Shown in pieces: positions 62,448 to 64,000 of a DNA stretch of 64,000 nt. Location of the stretch: positions 4,010,501-4,074,500 of the forward strand of contig NZ_JARUBL010000001.1 of assembly GCF_029626155.1 (NCBI RefSeq), in the 5' to 3' direction. A model generated the notes under the pieces. It saw nothing but the letters and a program-made list of their open reading frames with translations. It was not told where the DNA came from and made no database searches. Source of the DNA: Solwaraspora sp. WMMD1047 (GTDB lineage: Bacteria; Actinomycetota; Actinomycetes; Mycobacteriales; Micromonosporaceae). Numbering within the stretch: the first letter of the stretch is position 1; every line of letters begins with the position of its first letter. The translations under genes were made by a program, and so were the position numbers.

Positions 62448-63530
62448 GTGACCAACGGCGATGACCGGGCAACCGCGCGCCGCGCGGCGGTCGTCATCGG
62501 AGTACTGCTGGCCACCGCCGCGGGTCTGTTCCTGATCTACGCCACCCGCCGGGTGCTGAGCTGGATCGGCATCGCGGCCTTCTTCGCGGTGGCGCTGCAC
62601 CCGGCGGTGAACTGGGCGCAACGCCGGCTGGCCCGGCCCCGCTGGCTCGCCACCCTACTGGTCTTCCTGGCCGCGCTCGGCCTCCTCGCCGCACTCACCG
62701 CGCTGATCCTGGTGCCGCTCGCCGACGAGATGGGCCGGCTGGTCGAGCAGTTCCCCCGGTTGATGCGCGACGCCGCGCAGGGGCGGGGGCCGATCGGCGA
62801 GGCGTTGGAACGGTTCCACCTGCGCCGCTACGTCGAGTCGCAGCAGGCCCAGATCGAGAGCTACGGCACCCGGGTCCGCGAGCCCAGCGCCGGGTTGCTC
62901 CGGGGCGCGCTCACCACCGCTGCCGGGGTGGTGACCATCAGCGTCCTGGCGTACCTGATGGTGTTGCAGGCGCCGCGCCTGGCCGCCGGCACCCTCGGTC
63001 TGGTGCCGGCCCGGCACCGCGGGCGGCTACGCGTGGTGGGCCGCGACTGCGCCCGCACCATCACCGGCTATCTCAGCGGCAACCTGCTGATCAGCGTCAT
63101 CTGCGGTGCTCTGACCTTCGTGGTGCTGGCATTGCTGGGAGTTCCGTACGCCGGGGTGCTGGCCCTGCTGGTGGCGATCGCCGATCTCGTGCCGCTGGTC
63201 GGCGCGACCGTCGGCGCGGCGATCGCCGCCGGCGCCGGCTTCGTCCACTCACCCCGCGCCGGCATCGTGATCCTGATCTTCTGCGTCGTCTACCAGCAGG
63301 TCGAGAACCACGTCCTGCAGCCGCTGATCTTCTCCCGGATCGTCCGGCTCAACCCGTTGACCGTCCTGGTCAGTGTCCTGCTCGGCGCCGACCTGGCCGG
63401 CATCGCCGGCGCGCTGCTCGCGATCCCGGCGGTCGGCATCATCCAGGTGATCCTGCGCGACCTGCGCGCACACCGCACCACCGCCGGCCGGCCGCCCGCC
63501 GGGCCGGACCCGCCGCCGGCACCGGGCTGA
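62448..63530 (+). CDS. AI-2E-family (PerM-type) transporter
   Basis: 360 residues from the GTG at 62448; the promoter position argues for this start rather than an upstream one. Eight predicted transmembrane helices in the AI-2E/UPF0118 arrangement, with a soluble segment at about 90-155 (DEMGRLVEQFPRLMRDAAQ) and the conserved YQQVENHVLQPLIFSRIVRL near the end. Members include sodium/proton antiporters and the quorum-signal exporter TqsA; here the substrate is unknown. Probably stress-induced. Confidence 0.87.
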   Translation: MTNGDDRATARRAAVVIGVLLATAAGLFLIYATRRVLSWIGIAAFFAVALHPAVNWAQRRLARPRWLATLLVFLAALGLLAALTALILVPLADEMGRLVEQFPRLMRDAAQGRGPIGEALERFHLRRYVESQQAQIESYGTRVREPSAGLLRGALTTAAGVVTISVLAYLMVLQAPRLAAGTLGLVPARHRGRLRVVGRDCARTITGYLSGNLLISVICGALTFVVLALLGVPYAGVLALLVAIADLVPLVGATVGAAIAAGAGFVHSPRAGIVILIFCVVYQQVENHVLQPLIFSRIVRLNPLTVLVSVLLGADLAGIAGALLAIPAVGIIQVILRDLRAHRTTAGRPPAGPDPPPAPG

Positions 63531-63560
63531 GGCGGTCCGCCGACGACCGGGCGCGGGGTG

Positions 63561-64000
63561 TCAGCTCAGTGCGCCGACCGGCACCTCCGGTGCCTCGTTC
63601 TCCAACGGCACCGCCCGGGCCGGCACCAGGCCGAGCTGGACGGCCTGCCGGGACTGGGTCGCGTCGAGGGCCCAGTCGGCGGCCACCCGGGCCCGGTTGC
63701 CCGGCATCACCAGCAGGTGGTAGCCGCGGGTCACCGCCTTGGCCGGCAGCCCCGACAGAGCCACCCCGAACGGGTTGGCGGCCGCGTCGATGCCGCCGAG
63801 GTCCACGACGAAGCCGAGGTTGGGATGCCGGTAGGCACGCCGGCGACCGTGTCCGAACGAGGCGGCCACGTTGTGGGCGGCGAGTCTGCCCTGCCGCTGG
63901 GCGTGCTGGGCGGTCATGCCGGTCAGCTGCCCGGGATGCAGCAGATCCGGTACGGCGGCCGCGTCGCCGCAGGCGAAGACCTCCGGGAAGCCCGGTACGC
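63561..64000 (-). CDS. NAD(P)/FAD-dependent oxidoreductase (NDH-2-like), partial
   Basis: The C-terminal 145 residues of a pyridine-nucleotide-disulfide-type flavoprotein; the N-terminus lies beyond 64000. VPGFPEVFACGDAAAVPDL is the FAD-binding ACGD motif, followed by GMTAQHAQRQGRLAAHN, then NLGFVVDLGGIDAAANPFG. These features are as in type II NADH dehydrogenases, whose C-terminal amphipathic region attaches to the membrane. Dehydrogenation of NADH to feed quinone is likely but the part seen cannot exclude a related enzyme. It converges on the AI-2E-type gene. Confidence 0.8.
   Translation of the reverse strand, partial: VPGFPEVFACGDAAAVPDLLHPGQLTGMTAQHAQRQGRLAAHNVAASFGHGRRRAYRHPNLGFVVDLGGIDAAANPFGVALSGLPAKAVTRGYHLLVMPGNRARVAADWALDATQSRQAVQLGLVPARAVPLENEAPEVPVGALS

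Overview
The window reads as chromosomal DNA of a high-G+C actinomycete, most likely a member of the Micromonosporaceae. The signs are very strong G/C third-codon bias, many GTG/TTG starts, ATGA/GTGA gene overlaps, Scr1-type XRE/DUF397/DUF574 genes, an accessory SecA2, treX-treY-treZ, and SigB/SigF-type stress control. I see no rRNA, tRNA, CRISPR array, insertion sequence or prophage. One short stretch (7.2-8.3 kb) is a patchwork of gene remnants; the rest is densely coding.

Layout. 0-6.3 kb: sugar-kinase tail, methyltransferase, DinB-like, cupin/AraC pair, CBS-nucleotidyltransferase, and a TetR-GAPDH operon behind a palindromic operator. 6.4-8.5 kb: DUF574 methyltransferase, three abutting gene fragments, DUF397. 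8.5-12.3 kb: small housekeeping and stress genes including a TraR/DksA zinc-finger protein. 12.3-14.9 kb: AEC transporter and a cysteine dioxygenase-rhodanese-regulator operon, flanked by two receiver-less OmpR-type regulators. 15-20 kb: secreted proteins (SGNH hydrolase-CBM2, AA10 LPMO-CBM2, LVIVD-repeat and DUF305 proteins sharing a perfect CRP-type site). 20-25.9 kb: ankyrin, DUF3500, VOC, DUF2231, GAF-ANTAR and SecA2. 26-30.6 kb: two dehydrogenases divergent from gpgS and a GT4 glycosyltransferase across a 20-bp perfect palindrome. 30.6-35.3 kb: DUF4383 protein, STAS-kinase fusion, ctaD and a sigma factor-STAS fusion. 35.5-40.7 kb: ThDP enzyme, baeRF protein, GCS2 ligase. 40.7-50.2 kb: trehalose operon treX-treY-treZ, GT4 glycosyltransferase, citrate synthase. 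50.4-54.2 kb: envelope operon (48-aa membrane protein, methyltransferase, membrane sulfatase-like protein). 54.4-64 kb: two-component system, SDR, OsmC, CapA, lytic-transglycosylase-like and DivIVA-like proteins, response regulator, STAS protein, AI-2E-type permease, start of an NDH-2-like gene.

The main result is regulatory. Seven intergenic sites match GTTT-N15/16-GGGTA[C/G], the SigB/SigF-type promoter. All are correctly oriented ahead of a gene: TraR/DksA protein, DUF2231-VOC, GAF-ANTAR, the STAS-kinase fusion, ctaD, OsmC and the AI-2E permease. In the middle lies a SigB/SigF-type sigma factor whose C-terminus is fused to a STAS (anti-sigma antagonist) domain. It converges on ctaD, with a RsbW-like kinase fused to its own STAS-like domain just upstream. 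Together they look like a partner-switching stress module made of fused parts with its regulon around it. Members suit redox and respiratory stress: a terminal oxidase subunit, OsmC, DksA-like protein. The trehalose, gpgS and GCS2 genes nearby fit the same theme but lack clear copies of the promoter.
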